DNA from: Puia dinghuensis
GTDB lineage: Bacteria > Bacteroidota > Bacteroidia > Chitinophagales > Chitinophagaceae
Direction: 5' to 3'
Length of the DNA stretch: 64,000 nucleotides
NCBI RefSeq assembly: GCF_014642875.1
Contig: NZ_BMJC01000001.1
Span: forward strand, 1,345,335-1,409,334
The stretch's first letter is position 1. Every line of letters starts with the position of its first letter. A program made the translations under genes and the position numbers. Shown one piece after another: positions 6,823-16,199 of the stretch. The notes beneath the pieces were generated by a model. The model searched no databases and was not told where the DNA came from. It saw nothing but the letters and a program-made list of their open reading frames with translations.

Positions 6823-9412
6823 AACCCATGATATGGTTGATAAAAGGTAAGATATTTTGTCTGAAAAAGGTTTGTGGTTCAATCTTCATCAACGGACGCT
6901 CCGCCATCGCAGGGTAATAAAAATCGTTACCGGAGAATTCATTTTCCGTGGCAATACCGAGTGAGGTTCCCAGTGCCGCGGGAATATAGATCTTTGTAAT
7001 GCTTTCGCGTATCTGCACCGTGGCCCCTGCCGCGCTGACCGCGCCTTTTAATATTTCCGCTGCCTCCAATTCCATTCGCCGGTCTATTATACCCCCACCA
7101 TCGACAATAGTTTTGGCTTCTTTGAGCCCCATACTCAAATGATCTTTCATCGTTTTAACGACATTGAGCTTAGTAGGCCCACCGCTTAGCAAATGCACAT
7201 CCCAGCCAGGCACCTTACCCTGCAGCCACTCCAGCGTCAGCATCCCCGATCGGTCTATCCTTACCCGGATGCCCCCGGGAAATACAAAACTGCCGTCCGA
7301 TGTATCCCATTGGGCGTGCGCAAGCATATTCCCCGTAGCAGGATAATTAGCCAGATCGAGCACGATGTGCCCGGAAGGCCTGCACACCAACTCATGCTTA
7401 TTGAACAGCAGGTTACCCTCCTCAGTGAGAGCCACCCGGCTGAGATTGCGCAGGATAGAATGGTTATACCTGCTTCTTCCGGCTGCTCCTTCCCGCCGCA
7501 ACTGACTGCGCTTGGATATTTCGGCAAACGTCTCCTGTTCGGGCCGGTCTTCCTGTCGAACCGCGACAACCTGGTCATCGACGATCGTCCAATACCCCGA
7601 TGTCCCCTCAAAATAAAAAGCTCCCTCGTGAAAAAAGAAATTGCCCCGCACCGATCCGTTCCATCCATTCAATCTTATCGCCCTGGCCTCACCCGTATAA
7701 AGCGAATACAACGTGAGCTTCCGCGAACCGGCATTAAAACAAAGGAGGAGGCAATAACTAGCCCTATCTTCCCCCATCTCAAAATGTGTAATGTTTCCCG
7801 GTAGCCCCTCGAAAATTAATTCCCAACCCCTTATCACAGTGAGGTTGGCATCCCTGTAAAGCCGGAATACCTTTCCCACTTTGTCGACATAATAAATCTC
7901 CCCGTCGGGCGGCGTCATATGGGCCTTAATAGGCAAAGAGGGCGGATATAGCACCGGTGCATAGGCAGGGCGTGGAACCATCTTCCCTTTATCACCATCC
8001 CGGCCGGCATTGGCAGGGTGAACCCACTTATTTTCATTCCAAAGCTGCTCCAACGGCAATCGGATCTCCTGCACCAATCTCCGGCTGTTGTTTTGATTCT
8101 TGTACAGGCATATCTCCCCCTCCCTGTCAACAGTGATCCAGTATTTAAAGGCGGCATAATGATCACTCACCACCTTCTTTACCGCCGGATGCGCCAATGT
8201 TTCCGGCGGAGCGATAAAGATCACCTCCAGCTTCTTTTTTGCCGGCTGCTTTTCAAAGAATTTTATCAGTCCTTCGGCAGGATGAAGACATCCGTCCAGC
8301 ACCTGCAGACTCCCGATCAGGTCATCCACCGTATCGAAGGCTATCGGATAATAACCATCCCCCACCGCAAAAGCCGTACAATGGATATCGGTGCGCGGGT
8401 GCCTGGCGATCGCCAGCAAAATAGCATAGGCCAACACCTTGGGCGTGCCCCAGCTCTTAAGCGAGATATCCAGCAGGAGTATACGTTGGAGATCATCGGC
8501 GCCGGGGGGTATTTCCCGGTGCAAAAAGAGCGCTTCATTATTCGCCAGGCGGGAAAGCAGCAGCCAGTCATCGTTGGCGAACTCGGAGATCAGCAGCTTG
8601 TCGAAGTCCCCCTTGTTGGTAAGATCGGAAAATCCACCAAGCGGCTGCTCCCCCGGAATTTTGTGGTGGATGGGGATGTTGAGCCCCGACCAGATACTCC
8701 TGATCAGGATGCCGATCGGGAAAGTGCTATGGTGCTCAATGAGAGAATCGACAAATTCCGCCGGCGCCCGCTCCCTCTCTTCCTCCAGCTGCAGCGTCTC
8801 GGGAATAGCAGGGATGGCCGTAAGCTTTTCAATGATAGCAGCCTCATTGGGAAATTGTCGCGCCAGTAAACCGATGCACTTGAAATCACGGAGAAATTTC
8901 GACCGGGTTATCTCCCCTTCGACACGCATTTCCTTGAACCTTCCTCTGACATCAACCCACTCTTCAGCCTGCAGCAGGAGATTCCGCGAATCGTCGACAG
9001 ACACCTGCCGGTGGCATTTTGCAAACAGTATTTGGAAGAGTTGTATCCGCTGGTCACCGCTGGTATATTTCAATGGCAGCGCAGCCACCGTTCGAAGAAA
9101 ATCTATTGCCTCGTCCAGTGTATTCTCATAGATCGAAAGCTCTTCTTTGCGAAATCGGAGAATAGTGCCCCGGATGATATCCTCCACTTTTTGCAAGGGA
9201 TCTTCGTGGGAATGGTTGGTGGCGATCAGCGCCAGCAGCAGCGCGCCAAGCGGGGGTAACCCCTGCGGAGCAAGGTCCTCCACAATACGCATCAGAAACT
9301 TGCCATACGCAATGGTATTGCCGCCGGGAAGGCTGAAGATGGTAGTCCCCTCTTCTTCTTCCGGCTGCCAGAAGTAATGCGTACTGGGTTGAAAATATTC
9401 CTGGAATTTCAT
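6794..9412 (-). CDS. vWA/beta-propeller protein with L7/L12-like C-terminal domain
   Basis: An 872-aa multidomain protein. Residues 1-290 are helical and unassigned. A vWA-like domain follows, with strand-plus-MIDAS-like LLLDISLKS (D315, S317, S320); this is degenerate compared with DxSxS. From about 480 to 720 the sequence has repeated short beta strands typical of a propeller (GEIYYVDKVGKVFRLYRD, RKLTLYSLYTGEARAI, GSFVFPGGIRVRID). Residues about 748-805 (KLNVVKTMKDHLSMGLKEAK, then EAAEILKGAVSAAGATVQI) closely follow the C-terminal domain of ribosomal protein L7/L12. A 65-residue tail ends the protein. ATGA start/stop overlap with the upstream gene implies translational coupling. In such systems MoxR is thought to remodel complexes with its vWA partner; the target here is unknown. 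Confidence 0.8.
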   Translation of the reverse strand: MKFQEYFQPSTHYFWQPEEEEGTTIFSLPGGNTIAYGKFLMRIVEDLAPQGLPPLGALLLALIATNHSHEDPLQKVEDIIRGTILRFRKEELSIYENTLDEAIDFLRTVAALPLKYTSGDQRIQLFQILFAKCHRQVSVDDSRNLLLQAEEWVDVRGRFKEMRVEGEITRSKFLRDFKCIGLLARQFPNEAAIIEKLTAIPAIPETLQLEEERERAPAEFVDSLIEHHSTFPIGILIRSIWSGLNIPIHHKIPGEQPLGGFSDLTNKGDFDKLLISEFANDDWLLLSRLANNEALFLHREIPPGADDLQRILLLDISLKSWGTPKVLAYAILLAIARHPRTDIHCTAFAVGDGYYPIAFDTVDDLIGSLQVLDGCLHPAEGLIKFFEKQPAKKKLEVIFIAPPETLAHPAVKKVVSDHYAAFKYWITVDREGEICLYKNQNNSRRLVQEIRLPLEQLWNENKWVHPANAGRDGDKGKMVPRPAYAPVLYPPSLPIKAHMTPPDGEIYYVDKVGKVFRLYRDANLTVIRGWELIFEGLPGNITHFEMGEDRASYCLLLCFNAGSRKLTLYSLYTGEARAIRLNGWNGSVRGNFFFHEGAFYFEGTSGYWTIVDDQVVAVRQEDRPEQETFAEISKRSQLRREGAAGRSRYNHSILRNLSRVALTEEGNLLFNKHELVCRPSGHIVLDLANYPATGNMLAHAQWDTSDGSFVFPGGIRVRIDRSGMLTLEWLQGKVPGWDVHLLSGGPTKLNVVKTMKDHLSMGLKEAKTIVDGGGIIDRRMELEAAEILKGAVSAAGATVQIRESITKIYIPAALGTSLGIATENEFSGNDFYYPAMAERPLMKIEPQTFFRQNILPFINHIMGYAAKHKTSS

Positions 9413-10167
9413 GTCATACGGTTAAGGTTATGGTCATCTGAAGCACCCGTCGTTTGCCGCACAGAACTACGCGACAAAGGACAGAACATATCCCTGCCGA
9501 TCCGCAAGCAGCCCCCCTCCTTGTCCCATAACAGCAGACAGGCGCCCGGGCTGCCCACGTTGGCGCCGATGGTCTCCACCAGGAAGGGAAATTCAAAGGC
9601 AAAACCTGCCGGCAGCAGATGGTGTCCCTGCCGCCAATAGACTTCGCCCGGAAGGGGCAACAAGGGTTCACCCACCACCAGCGCCTGGTCATCGAGGACA
9701 ACCCAGTTCAGTCCCTTCAGCCGGATGGAGCTAGCCATGTCGGCATAAGCCCGAAGGACATCCAACGGCGCCAGCAAGGCAGCAGGTGCCTTTTCAATGG
9801 ATGCCGGAACAAGCCGGATGGTCAGCCGTTCCTGGATGCCAAAATAATTATGATTAAAAGAAGGTAGTTGCAAGGGCAGCCCTTTCTCCAGGGGTATCCA
9901 TGCCAGGCCGGCAGGCAGTTGTTTCAGCGGCACCAGGCCGCCTGCAGGAAACAGGTGCTCGTCCCGCAGATAGAGCAACCTTTTAAAAGGGATGCTGGTG
10001 ATCTCGGGGCTTTCGAGATCTTCCGGTCTGAACCCCTTTACCCAACAGACACCGGGCCCCGACGCCATCGACAAAAAATCCCAATGCCGGACAGGCGCCA
10101 GGAACTCCAGGTGCGCCTCATCGATCTCCAACAGCCAGGTCACGAGGTTTGAAGGATGTGCTGCCAT
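9409..10167 (-). CDS. bpX-type accessory protein of the MoxR-vWA-propeller system
   Basis: A 252-aa soluble protein. I choose the start at 10167 (MAAHPSNLVTWLLEIDEAHL), which overlaps the MoxR gene by 28 bp. No catalytic motif stands out. It is rich in Leu, Pro and Trp with repeated short beta segments (LLPLPGEVYWRQGHHLLPAG, RLTIRLVPASIEKAP). Its position between moxR and the vWA-propeller gene, with ATGA coupling to the latter, marks it as one of the bpX accessory components. I cannot say which numbered bpX family it belongs to. A role in bridging the ATPase and the propeller protein is a guess. Confidence 0.65.
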   Translation of the reverse strand: MAAHPSNLVTWLLEIDEAHLEFLAPVRHWDFLSMASGPGVCWVKGFRPEDLESPEITSIPFKRLLYLRDEHLFPAGGLVPLKQLPAGLAWIPLEKGLPLQLPSFNHNYFGIQERLTIRLVPASIEKAPAALLAPLDVLRAYADMASSIRLKGLNWVVLDDQALVVGEPLLPLPGEVYWRQGHHLLPAGFAFEFPFLVETIGANVGSPGACLLLWDKEGGCLRIGRDMFCPLSRSSVRQTTGASDDHNLNRMT

Positions 10168-11270
10168 AATACCTCTATTTCTTTTTGGATATAGGTCTTC
10201 TGTCCGGCATCTTTTATCCAGCTGCAGCGATTCTGTACAAACCGTAATTTGTCTTTGATGACATTCCGTTCTTCGAAAGAAAGCGTCTCGCCATTCCATT
10301 TCGACGACAGGAAAACCACCTCTTTCATTATCTCTTCGGGATCAGGCACCCGGTTATAAAGCGCCTGTGGATGCGCAGGCCCCGCCTCATCCTTTTCGAT
10401 GATGGCATCGATGATGCCGGAAAGTATCTCTATCTGCTCTTCCGTGTCCCAGATATACTTCAACACCCACAGATCGGAAATGATCGCCGTTGTCCGGTTG
10501 CTGATCAGCGCACTGGCGGCGATGATATTCTGCAGCTTCACCGCCCGGCGATCGGAGACCTTTATCCCCGTACTGCGAAGGCTGTGAACAATGTCGATAT
10601 ATTGTTTCCGGATAGGGGCCAGGTCAACCCGGCGGCATTCCTGCTGCAGCCCGATGATGGCCGACGCGGAAATAACAGGTCTTTCCGCCGGTGTTTCCGC
10701 TTCCAGCCGCCAGCCGGCAAGCAACACTTCGTGTAATTTATCCGGATCGACATAGTCGCATTTCACCCGCAGCAGAAACCGGTCGAGCAAGGCAGCCAGC
10801 GCTTCGTCCTCCGGCAGCATATTGCTTGCGCCGACAAACATCAGAGCGGGAAGCCGGCGGGTCTCCTTTCCCCGGCGAAAGATCCGCTCGTTCAACGCCA
10901 TCAACAGGCTGTTGAGAATAGCGCTGTTGGCATTGAATATCTCATCGAAAAAAACAAAAGAAGCCTCCGGCATCATGCCTTCCGTATTGGTGATAAGCTC
11001 ACCTTCTTTCAACTTGCGGATATCAAAAGGACCAAATATCTCGTTTGGCTCGGTAAACCGGGTCAGGAGATACTCGAAGTTGCGGCCATCTTCCAGGCAC
11101 TGTGACAACAGCCGGACAATAGCGCTCTTTGCCGTGCCCGGCGGACCCAGCAGAAAGAGATTTTCCTTGGCGATCAGGCTGATGCCAAGCAGATCGACGA
11201 TCTCGTCCTTGCCGATGAAAGCATGTTTGATGTGCCGCAGCACATCGTTCAAACGGTCTGTAGGATTCAT
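10140..11270 (-). CDS. MoxR-family AAA+ ATPase
   Basis: A 376-aa AAA+ ATPase with start at 11270 (MNPTDRLNDVLRHI); an in-frame ATG at 11279 is possible, but 11270 gives an ATGA overlap with the upstream stop. Walker A is GPPGTAKS (42-49), Walker B FVFFDE (105-110) with the MoxR-type continuation IFNANSAILNSLLMALNER, sensor 1 is N150 (FVGASN) and a probable arginine finger lies in LLDRFLLR (R164). MoxR ATPases act as hexameric chaperones together with vWA proteins, and the vWA partner is encoded two genes downstream. The C-terminal 200 residues contain the helical lid and extra helices. Confidence 0.92.
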   Translation of the reverse strand: MNPTDRLNDVLRHIKHAFIGKDEIVDLLGISLIAKENLFLLGPPGTAKSAIVRLLSQCLEDGRNFEYLLTRFTEPNEIFGPFDIRKLKEGELITNTEGMMPEASFVFFDEIFNANSAILNSLLMALNERIFRRGKETRRLPALMFVGASNMLPEDEALAALLDRFLLRVKCDYVDPDKLHEVLLAGWRLEAETPAERPVISASAIIGLQQECRRVDLAPIRKQYIDIVHSLRSTGIKVSDRRAVKLQNIIAASALISNRTTAIISDLWVLKYIWDTEEQIEILSGIIDAIIEKDEAGPAHPQALYNRVPDPEEIMKEVVFLSSKWNGETLSFEERNVIKDKLRFVQNRCSWIKDAGQKTYIQKEIEVLWQHILQTS

Positions 11271-11911
11271 ATTTTCCATTCTAATTCTTTCCAGAAATAA
11301 CCTCCCCAATCGCCAAGCGCTGCATCCACATCCCGTCGCAGCACCGGCAATTCCGCAAGGGCCTTTACCTTCCGGGCAATAACCCTGTCGACATACAATT
11401 GCCGGACACAGTCATCGGCCGCCATCACTTCCCAGGCGAGCACTGTCGGGTCCAACGGATAGCCTATACCCGAATAATGCCACACCCGCAAATGCTGCTC
11501 GAGGATGACGATGAGCCAATCCTCCGGGTTCAGCTCTTTTGCCTTCTCTATGACACCGGGCAGAAATCGTAGACAGACATCGGCGGACAGGATAGCCCCC
11601 GGCGTAACGACCCCCGCATAAGGGGGAAGGTGCTCCCTCACCCCTGCTACTTCTTTTTCCCGAAACAGTAAGAACTGCGCCGCAGTATACACGATACGGG
11701 CCGACCAGCAGGCTGCTTCCCGCTCGAAGGCCGGTGGAACACCAGGATATTCCAGGCTTTCGCGCTCATATTGCATCCGCAGGAATTCCGTCACGCCTTC
11801 CTCATCAGCCTTCTTATTATTCGGGGTAAATCTATCGTAAATGACCATCTCTTCATGATTGCGCAGATGGCGGATGGTATCGAGAAAATGGTTGATAGAG
11901 GGGACAGTCAT
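11267..11911 (-). CDS. bpX-type accessory protein, first gene of the operon
   Basis: A 214-aa, mainly helical soluble protein with no recognisable catalytic motif. Notable conserved-looking patches are IYDRFTPNN, PPAFEREAACWSARIVYTAAQ and WHYSGIGYPLDP. It opens the operon, has a near-consensus promoter just upstream, and its TGA overlaps the ATG of moxR, so both proteins should be made in fixed proportion. By position it matches the small accessory proteins of MoxR-vWA-beta-propeller ternary systems, but the exact bpX class is not something I can assign by eye. Confidence 0.65.
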   Translation of the reverse strand: MTVPSINHFLDTIRHLRNHEEMVIYDRFTPNNKKADEEGVTEFLRMQYERESLEYPGVPPAFEREAACWSARIVYTAAQFLLFREKEVAGVREHLPPYAGVVTPGAILSADVCLRFLPGVIEKAKELNPEDWLIVILEQHLRVWHYSGIGYPLDPTVLAWEVMAADDCVRQLYVDRVIARKVKALAELPVLRRDVDAALGDWGGYFWKELEWKI

Positions 11912-11920
11912 GGGAGTTTA

Positions 11921-11928
11921 CAAATATA
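11921..11928 (-). promoter_or_regulatory. -7 promoter element of the MoxR-vWA-propeller operon
   Basis: TATATTTG on the minus strand is an exact TAnnTTTG match ending 9 nt before the first start codon (11911), which predicts a leader of only about 6 nt. I see no good -33 box. The 41-bp gap to the divergent ppk gene also holds TATATTTTG on the plus strand, a near match for ppk. Confidence 0.5.
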
Positions 11929-11952
11929 CAAAAAAGGTATATTTTGCAATAT

Positions 11953-14085
11953 ATGGCCCATCACTCCTATTTCGATCGTGATCTCAGCTGGCTCACCTTT
12001 AACTACCGGGTCCTCGAAGAAGCGGCAAGCGAACAGACCCCGCTGCTGGAAAGGGTTCTGTTCTTGTCCATCTATTGCTCCAATCTGGATGAATTCTATC
12101 GGGTACGCATTCCGGCCATCGCGGCCCTGCAAAAGATAAAAGAGACAAGAGAAACCTTTATTTCTGCAAGCGGCGTCCAACTCTTAACAAAAATTTCATC
12201 CAGGCTCAACGGTCAACTGGAGCATTTCGGACAGTTGCTCACCGGCCGGGTCCTGCCGGCACTGGCGGCAAAAGACATTCACTTCGTTTATCACCGGCCG
12301 ATCCCGGCAACAGTGCAAAACGCGGCGACCAGCTACTTCCTCAACCAGGTGCTCGCCTTTCTGCAACCGGTGCATCTCCCGCATGCCGCCCCCGACTTCT
12401 TCCCCGAGAACGATCACCTTTATTTCCTTGTCATCCTCGACCAGGACAGCCCTGCCGAAGAAGTGGTCATCCTCAATATCCCTTCGGACGATCTTCCCCG
12501 TTTTTATTCGACGGGCGAAGGGCAGTCCCGACATATCCTGTTTATCGATGATATCATCCGCGAGAACCTGTCTTTTGTATTTCCTTACGCAACGATCAGC
12601 ACCGCGTACAGTTTTAAGATCTCCAGGGACGCCGAGCTCGACCTCGAGGATGAATACCAGGGCGACATCGTGGAAAAGATAGAAAAGAAACTGGCCAAAC
12701 GGGATGCCGGCCTGGCTACCCGTTTATTATACGAACCCGGTATCCCGCTTCGCATCCTCCAGACCCTTATCCGGCAGCTCCAGCTCGAAGGAGCAACGGT
12801 TGTCGAAGGTGGCCGGTATCACAACCTGCGCGACCTCGCCGGCTTTCCCGTCAAAGACCCGGCCCTCTCCTATACGCCCTGGCCCGCGCTTCGCAGGAAT
12901 TTCGACCACCGCCCAAGCCTGCTACAGGCTATCATGGAAAAAGACCTCCTCCTGCACGTCCCGTACGAAAGCTACGATCCCGTCCTTCGATTTTTCAACG
13001 AAGCCGCGATACATCCTCAGGTGGAAGAGATCTACCTTACCCTCTACCGCGTCGCGAAGGACTCTCGCATCGTGCATGCCCTCATCAGCGCATGCCGCAA
13101 CGGGAAAAAAGTGACCGTCTTCGTGGAGTTAAAAGCCCGTTTTGACGAGGCCAATAACATCCGCTGGGCAAAAAAGATGAAAGAAGCCGGGGTAAAGATC
13201 ATCTACAGCATACCCGGACTGAAGGTCCACGCCAAGATCGGGCTCGTAAAGAAAAGGGTCGATGGCCGCATCCACTATTGCGGGCTGCTCGCCACGGGTA
13301 ACCTCAACGAGAATACCGCCCGCGTGTACACCGACCACATCCTGCTCACTGGTCAGCACGACCTCATGCGTGAGCTCGAACTATTGTTCATCTTCCTCAG
13401 CACACGCAAAGACCCGCGGAAAACTGAAAAGATCACCTTCCAGCATTTATTGGTAGCCCAGTTCAACCTGCTGCCAAAGTTTCTGTCGCTCATCGACAGG
13501 GAGATCGCTCATGCCCGCGATGGCAAGCCGGCATCCATCATCATAAAGATGAACAACCTGGAGGAGAAGGTCCTCATCGACAAACTCTACGAAGCCTCCC
13601 GGGCTGGTGTGCGGATACAGTTGATCGTTAGAAGCATCTGCTGCTGTGTCCCCGGCATCAACGGCGAAGGCATCAACACCGAAGGCAAAAACATCACTAT
13701 CCGGCGCATCGTCGATCGCTATCTTGAACACGGCCGCGTCTTCATCTTCCACAATGACGGCCAGGAGGAATTTTTCCTGGGTTCTTCGGATTGGATGAAC
13801 CGCAACATCTACCGGCGCCTCGAGGTCTGTTTCCCCTTGTACGAGCAGGAGCTGAAGGACGAGATCCGCGAGCTGATCCGGTTGCAGCTCGATGATACGG
13901 CCGCCGCCACGGCTATCACCGCGGAAGGAGAGAATATCGCCGTCGATGCCCTACCCGCCGAAGACCGGGCGACAGCCACCCAACCGGAGGAAACCCTGGC
14001 AGCTGCCGGCAGCGCCATCCGCAGCCAGGAGGCTATCTATCAGTACCTGGCCGCGCGGCGGGGCAACACTTCCGACAAAACCTGA
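11953..14085 (+). CDS. ppk1: Polyphosphate kinase
   Basis: A 710-aa cytoplasmic or peripheral-membrane enzyme that reversibly moves the gamma-phosphate of ATP onto polyphosphate. The start is ATG 11953 (MAHHSYFDRDLSWLTFNYRV), the canonical PPK1 N-terminus. The catalytic phosphohistidine is H426 in GLKVHAKIGLV, followed by the ATGNLNENTARVYTD motif of the phospholipase-D-like active site. The second conserved region is the SDWMNRNIYRRLEV stretch. The last 70 residues are an Ala/Glu/Thr-rich extension, unlike the compact end of E. coli PPK. It shares a 41-bp divergent control region with the bpX operon. Confidence 0.96.
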   Translation: MAHHSYFDRDLSWLTFNYRVLEEAASEQTPLLERVLFLSIYCSNLDEFYRVRIPAIAALQKIKETRETFISASGVQLLTKISSRLNGQLEHFGQLLTGRVLPALAAKDIHFVYHRPIPATVQNAATSYFLNQVLAFLQPVHLPHAAPDFFPENDHLYFLVILDQDSPAEEVVILNIPSDDLPRFYSTGEGQSRHILFIDDIIRENLSFVFPYATISTAYSFKISRDAELDLEDEYQGDIVEKIEKKLAKRDAGLATRLLYEPGIPLRILQTLIRQLQLEGATVVEGGRYHNLRDLAGFPVKDPALSYTPWPALRRNFDHRPSLLQAIMEKDLLLHVPYESYDPVLRFFNEAAIHPQVEEIYLTLYRVAKDSRIVHALISACRNGKKVTVFVELKARFDEANNIRWAKKMKEAGVKIIYSIPGLKVHAKIGLVKKRVDGRIHYCGLLATGNLNENTARVYTDHILLTGQHDLMRELELLFIFLSTRKDPRKTEKITFQHLLVAQFNLLPKFLSLIDREIAHARDGKPASIIIKMNNLEEKVLIDKLYEASRAGVRIQLIVRSICCCVPGINGEGINTEGKNITIRRIVDRYLEHGRVFIFHNDGQEEFFLGSSDWMNRNIYRRLEVCFPLYEQELKDEIRELIRLQLDDTAAATAITAEGENIAVDALPAEDRATATQPEETLAAAGSAIRSQEAIYQYLAARRGNTSDKT

Positions 14086-14109
14086 CCCTCAACGTATAAA
14101 CAGCTCTGC

Positions 14110-14874
14110 ATGAAAAGACACCTCTATTGCTACATGACCCTCGCCGTCATGACCGCCGCCGTAATCAGCTGCTCTGGTCCTGCCAAACCCGGGGCCGGGT
14201 TGTATATCTACAATCCGGAGGCCGATGGAGACCCACAAGCCGACACCCTGCTGACAGTGGCCAGTTTCCTGGAATTGCGCCCGGATGGGACCTATACACA
14301 GGACTTCGGGCATTTTGACTACGGCAACTGGAACTTCACCGGTACCCGGCTTTATCTGACCAACCAGCGAAAGAAAACGTACGTTTATTATGTCGAGTCC
14401 CTGACAAAAACCGAAATGGAACTGATACTGGCCAACAAAAAGGACGGCCATTTCAATGTTCACCTTATGCCTTCTTCCCGGCCGGAGAAAGACCCGTTCT
14501 CCACCTACAACAACCAATGGCGCATTCCCGCTACCCACAAGGAAAGCGATGCCGAGATCCGCAAAAGGCTATTTAATCATTGCCAGTTCTGGGAAGCATT
14601 CTTCTCCTGGGTAGACAATAAAAACGAAAGTGTCGTCGATGTCGGCGCCTTTCCGACGCCGTTAAAAGTCTATGGGAATGGTTTCGGCCTCAAGCATTAT
14701 GATGATCTCCCCGCCGCCTGGAGATCTTATTTCTTCGACGAAGAAGACTGTCACAAGGCCGATACGCTGATCAAGCACACCTTTCGGCGGAACAAGATCA
14801 ACTGGCCGCAAACCGATGATGATTTTAAGAAATTGATCAGCGGCTTTCGTCAGTTGCAGGGATTCCTACAGTAG
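14110..14874 (+). CDS. Uncharacterised lipoprotein
   Basis: A 254-aa exported protein with a lipoprotein signal and lipobox VISC (C21). The N-terminal half (YIYNPEADGDPQADTLLTVASF, then GNWNFTGTRLYLTNQ) looks like a small beta-rich domain describing a quantity against a threshold, as in lipocalin-like Bacteroidota lipoproteins. The C-terminal half is more helical. Function unknown. It follows ppk by 24 bp on the same strand and may be co-transcribed. Confidence 0.7.
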   Translation: MKRHLYCYMTLAVMTAAVISCSGPAKPGAGLYIYNPEADGDPQADTLLTVASFLELRPDGTYTQDFGHFDYGNWNFTGTRLYLTNQRKKTYVYYVESLTKTEMELILANKKDGHFNVHLMPSSRPEKDPFSTYNNQWRIPATHKESDAEIRKRLFNHCQFWEAFFSWVDNKNESVVDVGAFPTPLKVYGNGFGLKHYDDLPAAWRSYFFDEEDCHKADTLIKHTFRRNKINWPQTDDDFKKLISGFRQLQGFLQ

Positions 14875-14925
14875 GCATCCGGCATCACCCGCCGGGCGGG
14901 GCCTCTGTCATCCGCCAGAAACTGC

Positions 14926-16158
14926 TCATCTGCCGAACAGGGCGTCCGTCACCTCCTTATGGTAGATATTGTTTTCCAATCGCACATTCTGCAACAACCC
15001 CTTTAGCGCCTCTTCCGTCTCCTGCTCTGTCGGCTTTGGCCCCTTGCCGGTGAGATAATCCACCAGCCGCTGATATTCCGGTGTCATCCGCACCTCGAGG
15101 GGGTTGTTGGTTCCGATCTTCTTCAGCGGCCACCACGACCAGCCGATATCATGGCTTTCCACAAGCTGTATGCATTCCCTGTACCAGGTGTTGTTGTTCT
15201 CGCCCGACTCACCAAGCCACAGCGGGATATTGTATTGCTCACGCAATTGGAGATAGGTGCGTATCGCGTCCTCGGTATTCGGGTTCCAGTATTTGTGAAA
15301 GCTCAGCACCATATTGTCATCCCAGGGCGGAAGCACGCCGCGATAGTTGTTGCCCCAGCCATTACCTTCGATGATGATGATATGCTTTTTGTCTACACTG
15401 CGGATGGCAGCGGTGATGTCCATCATCAACTTGCGCAACGGTGCATTCTGTGTCTCCTTCAACCCATTCCTGTCCTTTGCATCTTCGAAACCCCAGTTGG
15501 GTTCGTTGATAATATCAAAACCGCCGATGAAGGGTTCGTTGGCATACCTTTCGGCCAGCCGGCGCCAGAGGGCGATCATCTTCTGGCGGTTGGCCTCGCT
15601 GTCCCACAGGGAAGGTTTTGTCGAATCGCGATCGGAGATATTATAATCATGGCCCTGGCCCCCCGGGGTGGCGTGAAGGTCCAGAATAAGATACATATGG
15701 TTGGCCTTGCACCAGCTAAGCAGGCTATCCGTAAGCGCAAAGCCTTTTTCCAGCCAGGTGTTCTTACCCGGGACAGGTTCCTCTTCCACCGAAAGGGTGT
15801 ACAACCGATAGTGCATCGGCAGGCGGACAGAGTTGAAGCCCCAGGCCGCCATCGAGTCGATGTCGATCTTCCGGGTCTGACTGGCAAGCCAGCCGTCATA
15901 AAAAGCGGCTGTCTTTTCTTTACCGATAAGCTCTTCTATTCTTCGTTTGATCCGGTACTGAGGCCCCACCGGGCCCACCTTGAGCATATAACTTTCCTGT
16001 AGCATCCACCCGCCGAGGCCCATACCCCGCAGGATCACCTTTTCTCCCCTTTCGTTGACGATCAATCGGCCCTGAACTCTTAAGATGCCTTGCGCCTTAC
16101 CGTCCGTCATAAAAAGCAATAGCAGTAAACAACAAGCAAACCGTTGAATGATATTCAT
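14926..16158 (-). CDS. Secreted glycoside hydrolase family 5 enzyme
   Basis: A 410-aa protein with signal peptide (cleavage near DGKAQ, residue 23) and a GH5 (beta/alpha)8 barrel. Retaining catalytic residues are the acid/base E219 (FDIINEPN) and the nucleophile E317 (LWLGESGEN). Other GH5 marks are RGMGLGGW, GFNSVRLPMHYR, LILDLHATPGGQGHD and the SFHKYWNP His-Tyr pair. GH5 enzymes cleave beta-1,4-linked glucans, mannans and related glycans; the exact substrate cannot be read by eye. The C-terminal 60 residues add a short helical tail. It has its own exact TAnnTTTG promoter element. Confidence 0.92.
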   Translation of the reverse strand: MNIIQRFACCLLLLLFMTDGKAQGILRVQGRLIVNERGEKVILRGMGLGGWMLQESYMLKVGPVGPQYRIKRRIEELIGKEKTAAFYDGWLASQTRKIDIDSMAAWGFNSVRLPMHYRLYTLSVEEEPVPGKNTWLEKGFALTDSLLSWCKANHMYLILDLHATPGGQGHDYNISDRDSTKPSLWDSEANRQKMIALWRRLAERYANEPFIGGFDIINEPNWGFEDAKDRNGLKETQNAPLRKLMMDITAAIRSVDKKHIIIIEGNGWGNNYRGVLPPWDDNMVLSFHKYWNPNTEDAIRTYLQLREQYNIPLWLGESGENNNTWYRECIQLVESHDIGWSWWPLKKIGTNNPLEVRMTPEYQRLVDYLTGKGPKPTEQETEEALKGLLQNVRLENNIYHKEVTDALFGR

Positions 16159-16199
16159 GGCAAAGAATTAAGTTTTTTCCTAATTTGGTAAGAACCTGC

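Noticed and set aside
15151-16002. Antisense frame of 283 codons opposite the GH5 gene
   Set aside because: The GH5 catalytic residues and signal peptide on the minus strand settle the coding strand.
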